A DNA stretch of 64,000 bases from Opisthorchis felineus. Taxonomy: Eukaryota > Platyhelminthes > Trematoda > Opisthorchiida > Opisthorchiidae. The notes under the pieces were generated by a model that was not told the origin of the DNA, searched no databases, and saw only the letters and a list, made by a program, of their open reading frames with translations. Positions 48,001-60,490 of this stretch are shown here, piece by piece (position 1 is the stretch's first letter; every line of letters begins with the position of its first letter). The stretch covers positions 487,424 to 551,423 of the forward strand of contig SJOL01007541.1 in NCBI GenBank assembly GCA_004794785.1, read 5' to 3'. The translations under genes and the position numbers were made by a program.

Positions 48001-51000
48001 ATGAGTAGGATCACCATAACCCGATCCTGGAAGGTGAGTGGCACTGATTTCAGCCAGATTCTTCGTGATCGCTTGCACGCCCTTCCACCAGGTTGTTTGG
48101 TCACTGTCTTGCTCAAGTCGCTCTGAGTTAGGTGCGGAAAACAGCAGTCTTTTCGGTAAACAATGAATCAGCACACAAAATCGATTACCAAGCTACCGCA
48201 GCTCATGATCTTGGATGCATTCGTCGATTGAAGGCTATACTTAGAGGTCAACCATGGGGGGTGAAAGGTGCCCCTTCTGGTCAAGAGGCTTCAATGGAAG
48301 ACCTGAGGTGAAAGAGAGGATCAGCCCACACAGTACGAATCACCGACTAATGATCCGGCATGACGATGACAACAACATTCAACTCGCAAATGCTACTTAA
48401 ACTGAACCATCCGATCCACCCATCGAATCCACATAAAAAGGACGTGGAGGTGCTATTTGAGAAAACGACGAGAATGAAAATAAAAGTCATTTAGTCTGAG
48501 CTCTTTAGCAATAAGAACTACTGCTCACATTTAGCTGATTTAGGGGTAACAACGTCAACCCGTAGAACAATCCAGTGATGTGCTGAAATAATGGTTGACA
48601 GAATACAGCACACTCCGTAGAGAAAAGTTAGGATGGGTTAGAAGATGTTCAATACGTAACTTAGCTTGGTCAAATAAAACGGATCTATACTATATGGAGT
48701 CATATTTACTTATTCGTGAGTACGTCATGAAACGCATGGGCTCCGCATCAAGGATGACAATGATGGGGCGCATGAGGATTGGACAAGGAACTCAGCGCGC
48801 GGTTTCAATCCAAACGTGCAGATTCAGGTAGCACCATGTATCGATACTCTGTGTCAGAAAAAAGAGCATTGCATCCATTCCGATCGAAATAGGAAATCAC
48901 AAGCAGTTAGAACACGACATCACTACAGAAAGTCTAAATTACGTTGAGTCCGAACCACGGGCCATCCGGTCAGTAAGTTCGCGCCTTGAGCGCTGAGCTT
49001 TCTCGAGCTCATTAGACTTTGTTAAACCCGGTTATAGCCCAAATAAGAACGAGTCAGTTTAGTAGAGATCTCTTAGGCGTCTATTGGCGGGCTATGTCTT
49101 ACTTTCGCTCGGGAGAGTACCAAAGAATTTTCAAAACCAAGTACAAAATACATAGCACGATAGAGACATCCTTAAAGCGAACCGTCGTCAGGATCATAAG
49201 CACCCGGGGTTTAGCTCAACTGCTTAATCCGCCAGAACTGTATTCGCACACTCGCGCCTGAGCACCCTCAAGGTGCTGTCGTACACAAGCAACTGTGCTC
49301 CGCCACATATGAAGGTTGGATGTCAGGCGGAGACTACCACAGCAGATTGAACATATTATGCAGGGGAATTAACTGTTCCTTAACTAAAATGCACCTCGTT
49401 TTAGGAAGACGTATTAACTTGACACCAAGAAATGCGAACCATTACAGCTTTCTAGAGTTAAAGGTCGAGGATTACTCTGCTAACACTCTCCACCACGGCT
49501 TTAGTTAGCAAAACGTGGTTATACAATCGATTTCTCATAAAAATCATATCAAACAGACTGAGCTGGACAAGTGTGAGTGGTAGGATTGTATATGGTTAGC
49601 TATCAGATTGGTTCAGTCGGAACTTGTGAGAAGACATCATTGAATAATTGTACCGGCTACTACGTAGTGGAGGTCACTATGCCACAACGCAAATGGCGAG
49701 CCGACGTCAACGGATAATCGTGGTAAGCAAAACTCACCTGTATGTGATCCGGTGTGGCAAAAGGTCCGATATTCTTGCGTACAATTTGACACAATTCCTT
49801 ACGCAGTGTGGGATCTAGAACGTGAGACTCCGAATGCACACTACAACCTCCACCATTTGAAACAGAGTCGGATTGTCTCAATACGATAAAACAATGCAGA
49901 CATTCTCCTTTGACCGAGTGCGCCCGACTGACAACCGCGGCTTCGGCCAACCTTGGATGCAATAACAGAGCACTCTCTACCTCGGCCGTACTGATCAAAT
50001 GTCCGCTGACGTTCAGCATGTCGTCAATACGGCCTACACGGGGAAAAATCGGGCATAGAGGAGACCAGGTGAATGTGAGAAGTTGTAAAAAAAAACTGAG
50101 GGACTTCATGTTTTGCACGATGCCGCCTAATGCGAGCTAGCAGCAACGAGGACGAACACTGGGTAATCAACTGCCTAGGTTACTACCGGTTTGCCACAAA
50201 TCGGTTGGAGTAGGATGGTCAATTTAACTGTCAAGTAAAAGAACAGCAAAAAACGAAACCAGAAATGAAGTTCAGTATCTGGAGAAACGCTCTACCGCTT
50301 TCCAAATATCCAGCAATTTGTTTCTGTGGAAAGTGCAATCAGCCTTCTCCTAAAATATTTATTTTACACCATTATAATTGATGGCAAACTCCAAGACGGA
50401 AATAGCAAACGGGCAAACTGCACCACTGGACTGGAATTCGAAATTAAAATAACCTGAATTGAACCTAGTGGAGTTTGGCGCAGCTTTTCGTAATAGGGAT
50501 GTTTTGCCGCGAAGCAGATGTGAATAAGACAGTAACAAAGATTTTCCGAAACATCTCGTTTTTTTTTACCTCGGTCTGGGTTTCCCCTTCTATTAATGGG
50601 ACTCGGCGTTGTTTATTCCATTTGTGATCTTCAGAAAATACCCTATTAGAAAATGTCGAACTCTTTACACATATTTTGTCGATGAAGACAATGAACGTCG
50701 TCACTGCTATTTTCATAAGGAAATGCAGATTCTACTTTGAAGCCAAGCAACACTAAAAAGCCGAGAAGCACTGCAACGTGTATACTGTGAGAAGTGCATC
50801 CAAACGGAAATCTGAACACTTGAACTGACTTCGCGTCATCGTAGTAGAACCATATATAACAGATGGACTAATCCCATCCATGAATTAACAGTGTGCTGCT
50901 GTAGTGGCGTTATTTAAAGCTTTTGACTAGACGTATTTCACATGAATAGCTGCTTCACCCTTGATGCGAATAACCGGAGGTATGCATCTCACGAACATCT

Positions 51001-54000
51001 AGGACGATTGAAACTCAGAATCCACTAACTAATTGAACACCACATCGCTGTTTCGCTCTCTCTCAGTACGCGGCAGGATCAGTTAGATCTTCTATGCGTA
51101 TCAAGTGTTGGAAATTCGGAAGGTGCGAAGGAAAGAGGATAATCAGGGAAACACGCTGCATTAATAGCACTTCGCTTAGTAAAATGTCCACATTTGTCTC
51201 GAACTGGATACCGATTTCGACAGTGTGCAGCTCAGTGAATTGACTCATTCACTCCGTTCCTTAACACTGACGATGTCACGTCGGTTGGTGATGAAACACT
51301 TGCTATCAAATTGCTCAGCTCAGCTCAGCGAACAAAACAACCACAATGTACGCTACCTGAGCTGCCAACATTCTCCTCAATAGCAAAACTGGATAACCTG
51401 ATATCAGTAATACGGATCTAATAACAAACCATCTCTCAGTGCCCAATTCCAGACAGCTTCCGATGGCGTGTCCGGTTCTAGAGTGTAGCCACTACATATA
51501 CTTTAAATAGGCTGTACCTATACACAGCTTCCGACTTGATCGACATACTCTGTTTGTCGGCGAAATCGCTGGCTCACAGGGTCAAAAAAATAAACTTGGC
51601 GGTGATAAGACCTTAGAGGGGGTGAATTTTTAGGACAATAGAAAACCTATGTACAGCGATACGGCCAGATTAGAGAAGCGGGTGTGAAAAGCAGACGGTG
51701 TTGTAGTAGAAATCTTCGTTCGCCTCAGTTTGACAATCGTGACTTGTGATGTATGGTTATTCGGATCAGTGCAGCGTGTGGATAAAAGGTGACCGTGGGT
51801 TAATAAAAAACAAAAACAAAAGAACAGCGGTTTAAAAAATCAGGAATAACGGAACAGGTGAAACAGAGGCACTGGTTGCGTAACACTGCCATGTTGGTGA
51901 ATACCTTCGCCTTCGAGATGTCACACGAACGTTCTCAATGACAACAAGCATGTAACAAAGACGGCGAATCACCTAACAGAATTTGCTACGTTAAAACAAA
52001 GTGGGGACCAAAAAAGCAGGTTAGATAATGCTATCGTGAATGCTCTTAAATTCACCAGCTGCACAAATTAACCCACCAGTGATCCAAATATCACCGTCCT
52101 CATCCATCCTTGCACCATCGCCAGCCATGTAATAACCGGGAAAGCGGGAGAAATATACCTCTTCGAATCGCTTGTGATCGCCGAAAACGGTGCGCATCAT
52201 TCCGGGCCAGGGTTTGGCAAACACCAGGTAGCCTTCAACTTCGACGCCACGGTGCTTTGCTTCCGGCGTCAAATCCTCGCCTTTGTCAGAAAAGATCCGT
52301 GCGTCTATGCCAAAAAACGGCTGAGTCGCACAACCAGGCTTCGTTGGTGTGGCACCTGGCAAGGGAGTGATTACATGACCACCGGTTTCTGTTTGCCAAA
52401 AGGTGTCCACAACCGCGCACCGCCCCCCACCAACAACATTATGATACCACTCCCATGCGGTAGGATTGATCGGTTCACCAACACTACCAAGAATCTGGAG
52501 ATCACATTGCACGGAAGAACCAGACGGTCGAATGAGGAAAAAAAGAAAATAATGCCAGAATATTACGGAATCAGAAAGCGTGACCTGGTCCGCAGAAAGC
52601 GACGTTATTTTCAGTTATCGGAAATTTGTTACCAAAACAGGCTGGCATAATTTTGTGACCAAGAAAATCGTTGCCAGAGGCATGTTTTGTCAGTCAAATC
52701 AGACAAAGCGATTGCGGATAAAACAGTGCTATTTGACAAACAAGGGCCCTAGGCTAAGTTCATAACTTACGCGTAAACTTTTTCGGCTGTGTTTGAGAAC
52801 ACACTCATCACCGGCAGCCATCAAAGTCCGTATGGCGGTCGGAGCGGTGTAGAACTTCGTGACTTTGTATCGATCAACAATAGCCCAACAACGGCCGGAG
52901 TCTGGCCATGTGGGAATACCCTCGAATATGACGCTGGTCGCGCCGTTCAACATCGGACCATACACGACATAGGTGTGACCTGGTGAGGTGGAAGAAGAAG
53001 TTAGCCCCTCAAAACTATGCCAAATAAGCTGCGGGAAAGAGAAGTGAAGTAAAAGAAATACTCGGTCGTTCATATATAATACCAGTTTGCACGGAACAGT
53101 CGTCAGTTCTCTCGTTTTTGCGATTAATTGGTTATTAAAAAGGAAAGTTGATTAATGAAGCAGATATGTAAAACACCAGGTGAAAATGTGTGAAGATAGA
53201 ATCTCTTCAGCATCACTTCTAATTACGTAGGACCGAGGTCAAAAGATTGGTAAAAAAATAATTAAAAGGCCAGAGTACGCTTCAGCTTAAACCTATTCTG
53301 ATTCAAGTTTGACAGCATTTTTCCCTGTTTTTTAGTATCTGGAACGTGTCCCCTTGGAGAATGATGCTCAGTCTAGTTACAGTGGAGCACTTGGCAAGCA
53401 ACGGTCTTATTTAACGCCGCAACGAAAGGAAGATCACTTTCTCCCGGTGAAGGAGTATGAAGTGGACAGAAGAGTCCCTAGTGAATTGGCGTGCCAAAAA
53501 CTATTATGAATATATATCCAAGAAATTCGCTGGCATCCTTCGGCTTGTTCTGTACATCAATGAAGCGTGAAATCACGCTTCAAAACGTACATGAAGCGGT
53601 GTCCGTCATGGGTGCCCTCTCTCCATTCCTATTTAATTTCGTAGTCGATGAGATAATGAGACGAACGCTGCAAGGGCTTCAAAACTCTGGTGTTCAAATA
53701 GCTGCTGAAGAAAACCTTGTCGATCTGGACTAAGCAGACATCGTTCTCATCTTCGAAGAGAAAGCGCAGGTCTTTTGGGTGAACTGACCAAAGTCATCCA
53801 GTCCGTTGCCGTGCGCTTTGCACCCCCAAAGTGTAAGGTCATGCTTCTGGACATGCAGTCACTGAGCACACCACTTACAATCCAAGAAGAGGCAACCGAG
53901 GTTGTGGAACGTTTTACGTGTCTTGGAAGTTGTATCAGTTTCGACTGTAGTGACAGATGAGGTCAACGCACGAGTTTGCAAGGCTCGGGTCGCATCTGCT

Positions 54001-57000
54001 AATTTGAGACGCTTATGGCGTCAAAGTCGGCTACCAGGCTACAGTGTGAGCTGTTTTGTTGTATGGCTGTGGGACTTGGCCTGTTCGAGCAGCGGAACTG
54101 AGACATCTTCAGGCATTCGACAATCGTTGTCTCAGGACAATAGCTTGTGTGGGTTGGTGTCGGACAATCCACGAGGTAATTAGAAAGCAAATGTTCGGTT
54201 GTGCAATGGGGACTTTCATCGAATACTTTGTCCAGCACCAGAAGCTGCGTTGGTTAGACCATGGATTGCGCATGCGGAGCCATCGTTTGCAGAAATATAG
54301 AGATTACGAAAAGTTTGAGTGCTGCCGTTGTGGTCAAACTCCCACGGTGGGGTCCTTGGAACCTTTAACGCGCTTGGTTTGGAACAGTCAGATATTGCGT
54401 TTAGTCGATGTTATTGACGATTGTGCTGTCAGTTTCTGTCCATATTGTCTGGGTGAGCGTCTGGAAGTGCAGACATCACCGAATCATTGTGGTTGGCTGA
54501 CACAGGCTGACCAGGCTCCCTGTCTACTTCCCTCTACTGTTTCCCTAAGTGAAGCATCATTGTCAAAACTGAAAATGCCATCTGGGATGATGGCCGTCGC
54601 TCACAGTAACAATATGCATGGCATACACTAAGGTGATAATAGTAGGACCAGCGATGCGGCAGGAGCACTAGGTTAGATCAACTGACATTACGCAGGGCTC
54701 TCGCCTTATGAGTGTTATTTTCCAAGAGGACTTCGTATCAGTTGTTCTACTTGATGTCTGGCAAGAGTAAAGCAAATGCAAGAACATACTGTGGATGGAT
54801 GATCGCATATGTTTCACATCAACCGATACACGGGGTTCTGTTCGTGAGATGGACTGACCTCTAGAGTATTTTTGAGCACCACTGATAAAAGTGGGAGTAT
54901 TTGAAAGCCTTACAACATACCTAGGACAGCACCTCTCTAAGAACGTTTCGCTGAAAGCATGATGGTAAGGGACAGTATAATCACATGATCAAGGCGTGAT
55001 GAGCTAAATTTTAGTGTGGCTAAACGACAGAAAAACGTAAGATAAATTAAAATACGGCTACATCTATTTCACATATAGAGGCCACCCTTGGACGAAGGCC
55101 AATTTTGCTATCTAAAGTCATTCTCCCACCCCTATCCCTTGCAAAACCCTAATCCTTGAACGATGTTCCCTCATGACAGCCCAATTTAATCGAGTGGAGC
55201 CAATCGGTCGAGCAAATTTCTATGTCGGCCAATAGCAGGGCTCCCTTGTGTGTATGTGGAAAGATGGATTAACTACTCGAGAGGCAGGAGCCAGCTTTCG
55301 CAACAGGCCTGCCGAAAGAGACCTAATGCGGTGTGGGCATAGTTGCATCAAAAACGGACTCTCTCTAACGTATTCCCGAGGTGTTCGACAAAAATTATTC
55401 GGTCAGACAAGATGCCAACCATCGTTCAAATCACTCGTTCTAAGGGTTTTACTCCATCACAAGCGGAGTGTCAGTGCATAACTACTCGGTGAATTCAAAG
55501 TGGGCTACAGCTTTGTCATCGCGACTGAGCCGTGGTTCACGAGTGGTACTCCTGCCTTGACTGCTATTAGTATGCAAAACACTGTCAGATTAATAAATGT
55601 TTTATGTGATTGATCGGGTAGGAAGTGCACACGGATCAGGACCTAGAAGCACGACCAAGTGACCGCGAACAAGTATTCGACTGCAATATCGATGACGAAG
55701 AAAAAACTAGAGTGATGTGAGGCAAAAAATTAGCGATACAATATCTGGAGGTTCCGTGTCTGTGACGCTCACATGTGAGCGATTAATGTTTGTCTCTACT
55801 ACCCCGTTATCCTCCTGGGTTACAAAGAAATCAACGCATATATGTTGGAGCCAAACACAACACCGGCTATAGGATCTGTCGCCGTGTGCGCATTTAGCGG
55901 CTGTGTTCGGCATGATCATGCGAACGCATCGAGGCAGCTATTGAGCATTGTCGGTAAAACAGTGTCTGATATGAGTTATGTGTCATGTATGCAATTCAGA
56001 GTCCTTTCGAACTGGATGCAATAGACCGATATTACCCTGTACTGTACAAAACCCTGGCTACCGTACCAAACTAAGTAGTTCCTATTGGCTCATGAACAGT
56101 TCCGATTGAAACCCCATTGTATGTTTATAGACCGAAGGTCCTGGTGGAGAATTTGCAAGTACCATGTAGTGCACAGGTAGAGCGTCCATACTCTCGTAAT
56201 CCTCCATGACAGGACTTCACACCAAATGACCGCATAGTTACAAATTGTCCCATTATTCTTGATTCCACAAACTCGTAGTGATAAAGGAAGTTCACGTTGG
56301 TGAGAAACTGGAGGTAATCCTGCCAGTCTGCTGTGCATTACCTACAGAAAACCATCTCTGGGCTATCGCATGTGATATGAATGTTACCTGCAGCCTCTGT
56401 TTCGGTTTCATCAACAGTCTACAACGGCATCCTAGTGACCGTGACCTCACATTTCCTGATGATTTATGCCGCACCTTCTGTATATGTAACGGTCTCATGC
56501 CCAAACTCGTTTCGGGGATAACCACATGGCAGGAGCTGTCAGGCAAGCACACAGAGGGTAGTGTTGTGTGGAATTCGACTGTTAAAAAGATAACTAGATA
56601 GGAACCCCACTACTGAAGCTGAATGGAAGCTGGAACACAGTTGACCGTTAACAACAGAATGAGATTGAACCAATTATTTGACACCCGGTGGTCACGTTCG
56701 CTGTTAGCGTGCATTGAGAGTAGTCAGTAAGTGGAACGAGCGTAAGCAGTACACCGTCAAAAAACGCTCAATTGAATCACAATAATTTATGCAACTACTT
56801 TCAACCTGCAGGATGGGTGGTGTAATATGGAAATCACAGTGATATTCTGTCCGGCCTTAAACATAGATAGGAGTCTCAGCTTGAGAAAGGGATGGATCAA
56901 TAGTGAGGCATTAGCCGGATGTATGGACTGGAAGATATAGATTTTGAGTTTCCAAATTCCGAGATCACGAACAGTGTTTGTTAGAGCTCTGTAAATTGCT

Positions 57001-60000
57001 TGACCGAACGAGCGTTTGGATAAGTGAAAAACATCAAAACACCAAGAAAAATTAGTGGGGAATAAGCGTAAAACAATATCGATAGACCGCAGCGATGGTT
57101 CGACAAAAAGAACAACTGTTTGCATCCAGAGTGGATATCCGATTGGTATTTTCGGAGTTGAGGTATGCTCAGGACACTGGATGTATAATTACTCATGGGA
57201 ACGCTTCGTCACGCTCCAAGCCATCACCAGAAGTAAATAGAGCCAGGAGATCCTAAAGTCAAACTCGTAGAGAGAGCATGACGAAGGAACTAGAAAAGAA
57301 TAAACGTGGTAACACTGACCTGTAATCCAACCGGTATCGGCAGTGCACCAGTATACATCTTCAGGGTGGTAATCAAAGGTGTAGAAAAACGTGGTGGCTG
57401 CGTACACCATATAGCCACCCACTGTATGCACTACACCTTTGGGCTTGCCTGTGCTTCCACTTGTGTACAGAATGAACAGAGGATCCTCGGAATTTACCCA
57501 CTCAATGGGGCAGTCAATATCATCAGACAGACTGTCCATCAAATCGCTCCACCACACGTCACGACCAGATTTGAGTTTCAAGTCTATGCTGTCAAATCAA
57601 AAGAACAAGGCGGAGAACAAGTAGGTAAGAAGATTATAACGACAGCATATTAACAAGTTTACTTTCATCTAGCTTTAGCGGGCATGTTTGTCTTCAAATG
57701 TTCGATAACAATGCTTTTTAACACTAGCGTCATTTAGCAACCGGATGCACAGTAGCCGATGATTTTACGATTTTACAGCGAAGAATAATCTTACTGTGTT
57801 ACGTTGCCTTTATCATTGGGAAATCACCTCCGCGATGTTTACAATTTTGACAATAACAAATGAAGTTGAGACATCCACCGAGTGCACAGAATGACGAATG
57901 GTAATTGTGCTATCTAAAACCAGACGGTCTGAATTGCGGTTACCATCAAGTTGAAAGCAGTAAAGCGCCGGTATCGGTGAAAAAAAAACCAGTGCAAATA
58001 CGAGATGTCATGTTACCCAGTCTTTCCTCCAGCTTTCGACTACTTCGCAGAATGAAAAAATTCTCGCCTGTCCTCTTCCACCACCGAGATTTTATCTGAA
58101 TCCCTTTGGAGAGAAGTCCTCCGAGGAGTGAACCGTGATCTTCGGGACGGCTGATGAAATGATTACCTGAGAGATGTGATTAATCGTAATAAGGCTTACT
58201 CAACGATGACGCTGAGTCTGTCTTGTAAGGTTGATAAGTACAGAATCAGTTTTTACGCAGCATACGGATAGAAAAAAAGATTTATCCTGAGCTTCATTCA
58301 AATCTCTGGAGTAACTGCACGTGCAGTTGCATCTTCACGTATCATGCTGCAGTCCATGCCCCCGGTAGCAGCCTGAGAATACGAATTCAAATGCAAGTCG
58401 ATTGCGTTCACCGGATCTCTTGCAAACCAACAAACAACGCTGGCAACTGTCTTGTCCAACGTTGAAGCCAATCTTTATGGTTGAGCAAGGAATCGAGCTA
58501 AGCTTAATAAGCAGTGGAGGTCATCACTGCTTAGGTAGGTAATAAACGGTCCTCGAGAGTGACGCGGAAATATGAAAGCCGTAAAAAGATGGGAAAGACA
58601 CCCGATCGGGAGTTAAGTTAATCGTATCCATTCCGTACTGAAGAGACCCTAAGCAGCTACTATGTTATACGAACACGTAAGGGCATATTCACGGAAATCA
58701 TCTGTGTCACCTACATCTGATTACGATCGGGTTGTCGGTTCAGTGATGATACTGACTGTTCCAGAGAGACCTGTCAAACAGAGAGTAAAGTTTGTGCTTT
58801 TGAAGTAGGATATCAGCCTGCACAACAAAATGTTGACTGCGTCATTATCATCATCACCGACAGCATGACATCAGTGTTCAACACTGATGCTTCGCTGCCG
58901 TACAACCATGATTTATTTGAAAGCCTTATTGTAAAGAAAAGAATAAAGGAGGATAGGGGAGGGACTTAGTGCTAGTTTGCTACTATTTTGTAGTATATAC
59001 ATAGTAGTATATATACACATATGTGGTATATATGCAGTATATATATTGTATAGTATTGCCGTATTAAACAAAAATAGTGTGAGTTATCTCGAAATAAGAC
59101 AATGAATATAGGATTGATGAAAACTATCATACAGCCCTTTTTGAGACTCTCCAAGCAAGACTAATCCCCAGTTTTCCATCAGTCTTATATCGTATCTCCC
59201 TTATCAACGAAAGCTAGAAAAAACCGATAGCTCAAACGTAAGTGAAAACTAACACAAAGTCACTGGTGAATCGATCTACCTTTGAGCGGGACGAACGCCC
59301 AGCGAACCGTGATCGACTCGGGCACCGTTGACTTCATCGGGTCTGGTAGGCATCATAGTCACATGACGCAGAATGATGCAATGACGTACAGGATGACCAG
59401 TTTCCTCACACATTTGGAGCGCAGCAAATGCATTGGCCTTTAGATCAATCAATTTCGTTCCCCTCCAAGTTCCATCACAGGTTATCAAGACTCTGCACCT
59501 GAGGGAAAACGATTGTCGACAATCTTGAAACACACGTTAAAAAGGGAATTACCTGACGAGCTAGGCTGCTCTTGATAAATAGAACAAGTGTAGCGAGTCA
59601 ACAGAAAAAAGTGTTACAATGGGAAGGGATGCGTACCTATGCGAAAACTTGACATAAAAAGAGGACCAAACTTAGTAACCTCATGGTATTCTCGATGTAA
59701 AAGATCACCGAAAAAGACAGAAGCAAGAGAAATGGTGAAATATAAGCTAAGCAACAAATCCCGAAAGTGGATGACCCGTGGTGAAGTGTAATGCTTTTTG
59801 GGTGGTCTAACTGCACGTAAGTTTACTAAACTCTTCAGAGCTAATGCAAATAGAGGGAAGCAGGCGAAATAAGAACGGGTAAGCAAGATGGTCAAATATT
59901 TTGCTATAGTCATTGTGGGCAGCAGCAGGGTTTACAAGTAGCAGTGGAGCGCTAGCGATCTCTGAAAATAAAGATCGTGCACTTCATTGATCCTATTCTG

Positions 60001-60490
60001 AGGAGTGTCCGTGTGTCCCTTATTTTGTTGGTCAATGAGCAGAAATTTCGGGAAAACGGTGTTCAGTGCGTGCACTCATGGGAGAGGGCGTCATCAACAT
60101 TCTCCATGAAAGTAGCTCTTAAAAAAGTGCGGCCATGCGTTGAGTGTGATCTTCACTTAGAAGCCCCGGATTTAACACACTATGTTTATTGAAACAGACT
60201 AAACTAAATCAGTCTTTAGGCAACCGCTGTCCAAACTTCAATAGCTCCCAGCCTCAAGTGTAAAATTCTAACTAAACATGGAAACGTAAACTGGTTACGT
60301 ACTTGGCATCAGTAATTCGGCTCGCCAAGGCAGAGGCCGAAAACCCTCCGAATACGACTGAATGCACCGCTCCAATACGTGCACAAGCCAAGATTGCAAC
60401 GACAACTTCCGAAACCATTGGCATATATATTGCGACACAATCACCTTTCTGAACTCCAAGAGACCGCAAAGCATGGCCAAACTTTTTCAC
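44908..60490 (-). CDS. ACSS2: Acetyl-CoA synthetase, last seven exons
   Basis: Joins acetate and CoA at the cost of ATP through an acetyl-adenylate. Seven exons (60490-60303, 59498-59280, 57588-57320, 52979-52771, 52494-52077, 50033-49738, 45060-44908) read through in frame for 583 codons and a TGA. All introns are GT/AG, with phases 2, 2, 1, 0, 1, 0. Counting from the first visible codon: ATP loop [10 protein letters not shown] at 178-187, WQTETGG at 328-334, hinge [12 protein letters not shown] at 435-446, and PKTRSGK at 539-545 with catalytic lysine 545. The family is usually about 650-700 residues, so roughly the first 120 are missing; no matching exon was found up to 64000. Whether the product is cytosolic (ACSS2) or mitochondrial (ACSS1) needs that N-terminus. 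The ORF looks intact. One oddity is TADTGWITG, where relatives have Ile or Val before Gly. Confidence 0.93.
46020..46130 (-). mobile_element. SINE fragment in intron
   Basis: On the minus strand gattcccaacaaggatcaaa and ggtgtacagtgcttcccgga match the SINE family of 16636-16830; about 35 extra bases separate the two halves, where stem III would be. Core destroyed. Confidence 0.6.
47205..47490. mobile_element. Hammerhead-repeat copy with inversion (copy H)
   Basis: 47205-47424 is an antisense copy (cgaaatacactcatttgcac to cacgaccgg). At about 47425 the sequence switches to the ribozyme-sense direction (aagcctacctaacgagtccc, GCACGAAATC, then cctgttgggtagtttatg). The switch point lies within a few bases of the predicted cleavage site. 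The sense core is mutated (CTAACGA). Confidence 0.7.
47800..48180 (-). mobile_element. RTE-like LINE 3' end
   Basis: Minus-strand reading gives [19 protein letters not shown] and [20 protein letters not shown], the C-terminal tail seen also near 27800-27975, followed by the shared AT-rich 3' end near 47815-47850. It lies in the last intron of acetyl-CoA synthetase in the same direction as the gene. Confidence 0.78.
49738..50033 (-). CDS. ACSS2: Acetyl-CoA synthetase, hinge exon
   Basis: Acceptor gtgtag; starts in the [12 protein letters not shown] hinge, then [20 protein letters not shown] and [13 protein letters not shown] Ser/Gly/His-rich insert ([16 protein letters not shown]) precedes [20 protein letters not shown]. 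Ends in phase 0 at gtgagt. Confidence 0.95.
50745..50800 (-). mobile_element. SINE tail fragment
   Basis: aaaaagccgagaagcactgc followed by aacgtgt resembles the reverse complement of the SINE tail (gcttcttggcttt). Too short to judge further. Confidence 0.45.
51264..51337 (+). repeat. Penelope-type terminal motif (copy 4)
   Basis: CTGACGA, T, stem GTCAC/GTGAT around cgtcggttg, then GAAACACTTGC and the tail caaattgctcagctcagc. Lies in the intron between 52077 and 50033. Confidence 0.6.
52077..52494 (-). CDS. ACSS2: Acetyl-CoA synthetase, fifth visible exon
   Basis: Acceptor atctccag; reads [58 protein letters not shown] and [20 protein letters not shown]. The short segment [11 protein letters not shown] is several residues longer than in vertebrate relatives. 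Ends in phase 1 at gtgggt. Confidence 0.96.
52771..52979 (-). CDS. ACSS2: Acetyl-CoA synthetase, fourth visible exon
   Basis: Acceptor caccag; reads [20 protein letters not shown], then [17 protein letters not shown]. Ends in phase 0 at a consensus donor gtaagt. It follows the 4.3-kb third intron, which contains an RTE LINE fragment in the opposite direction. Confidence 0.95.
53550..54300 (+). pseudogene. RTE-like reverse transcriptase pseudogene in intron
   Basis: Plus-strand frames give [20 protein letters not shown] and [14 protein letters not shown], then a stop exactly where the tyrosine of YADD is expected (tag-like taa followed by ADIVLIFEE). Further frames give [54 protein letters not shown] and [20 protein letters not shown]. 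This is the palm-to-C-terminal part of an RTE-type LINE, inserted antisense to the acetyl-CoA synthetase gene in its third visible intron. Confidence 0.87.
57320..57588 (-). CDS. ACSS2: Acetyl-CoA synthetase, ATP-loop exon
   Basis: Acceptor ttgacag. Contains [46 protein letters not shown] and [12 protein letters not shown]. Ends in phase 1 at gtcagt. It follows the 1.7-kb second intron. Confidence 0.95.
58860..58980 (-). mobile_element. RTE-like LINE 3' untranslated fragment
   Basis: acaaccatgatttatttgaa then agccttattgtaaagaaaag matches the 3' ends at 27655-27720 and 47805-47850. Only the untranslated end is present. Confidence 0.65.
59280..59498 (-). CDS. ACSS2: Acetyl-CoA synthetase, second visible exon
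   Basis: It follows acceptor ccctcag; reads [20 protein letters not shown] then [20 protein letters not shown], the moderately conserved link before the ATP loop. Ends in phase 2 at donor gtagat. Confidence 0.88.
60303..60490 (-). CDS. ACSS2: Acetyl-CoA synthetase, first exon visible
   Basis: It starts after acceptor ttctgtag with [17 protein letters not shown] and contains [20 protein letters not shown] and [16 protein letters not shown]. The donor is gtacgt after GCCAA, which splits the AAG lysine codon (phase 2). Choosing this donor rather than the GT four bases later keeps the frame with the next exon. Confidence 0.92.

Noticed and set aside
54301..54631. Extension of the RTE protein in the 191-codon frame from 54056
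   Set aside because: After about 54300 the translation no longer resembles the LINE C-terminus seen in the other copies; the open frame appears to run on by chance.
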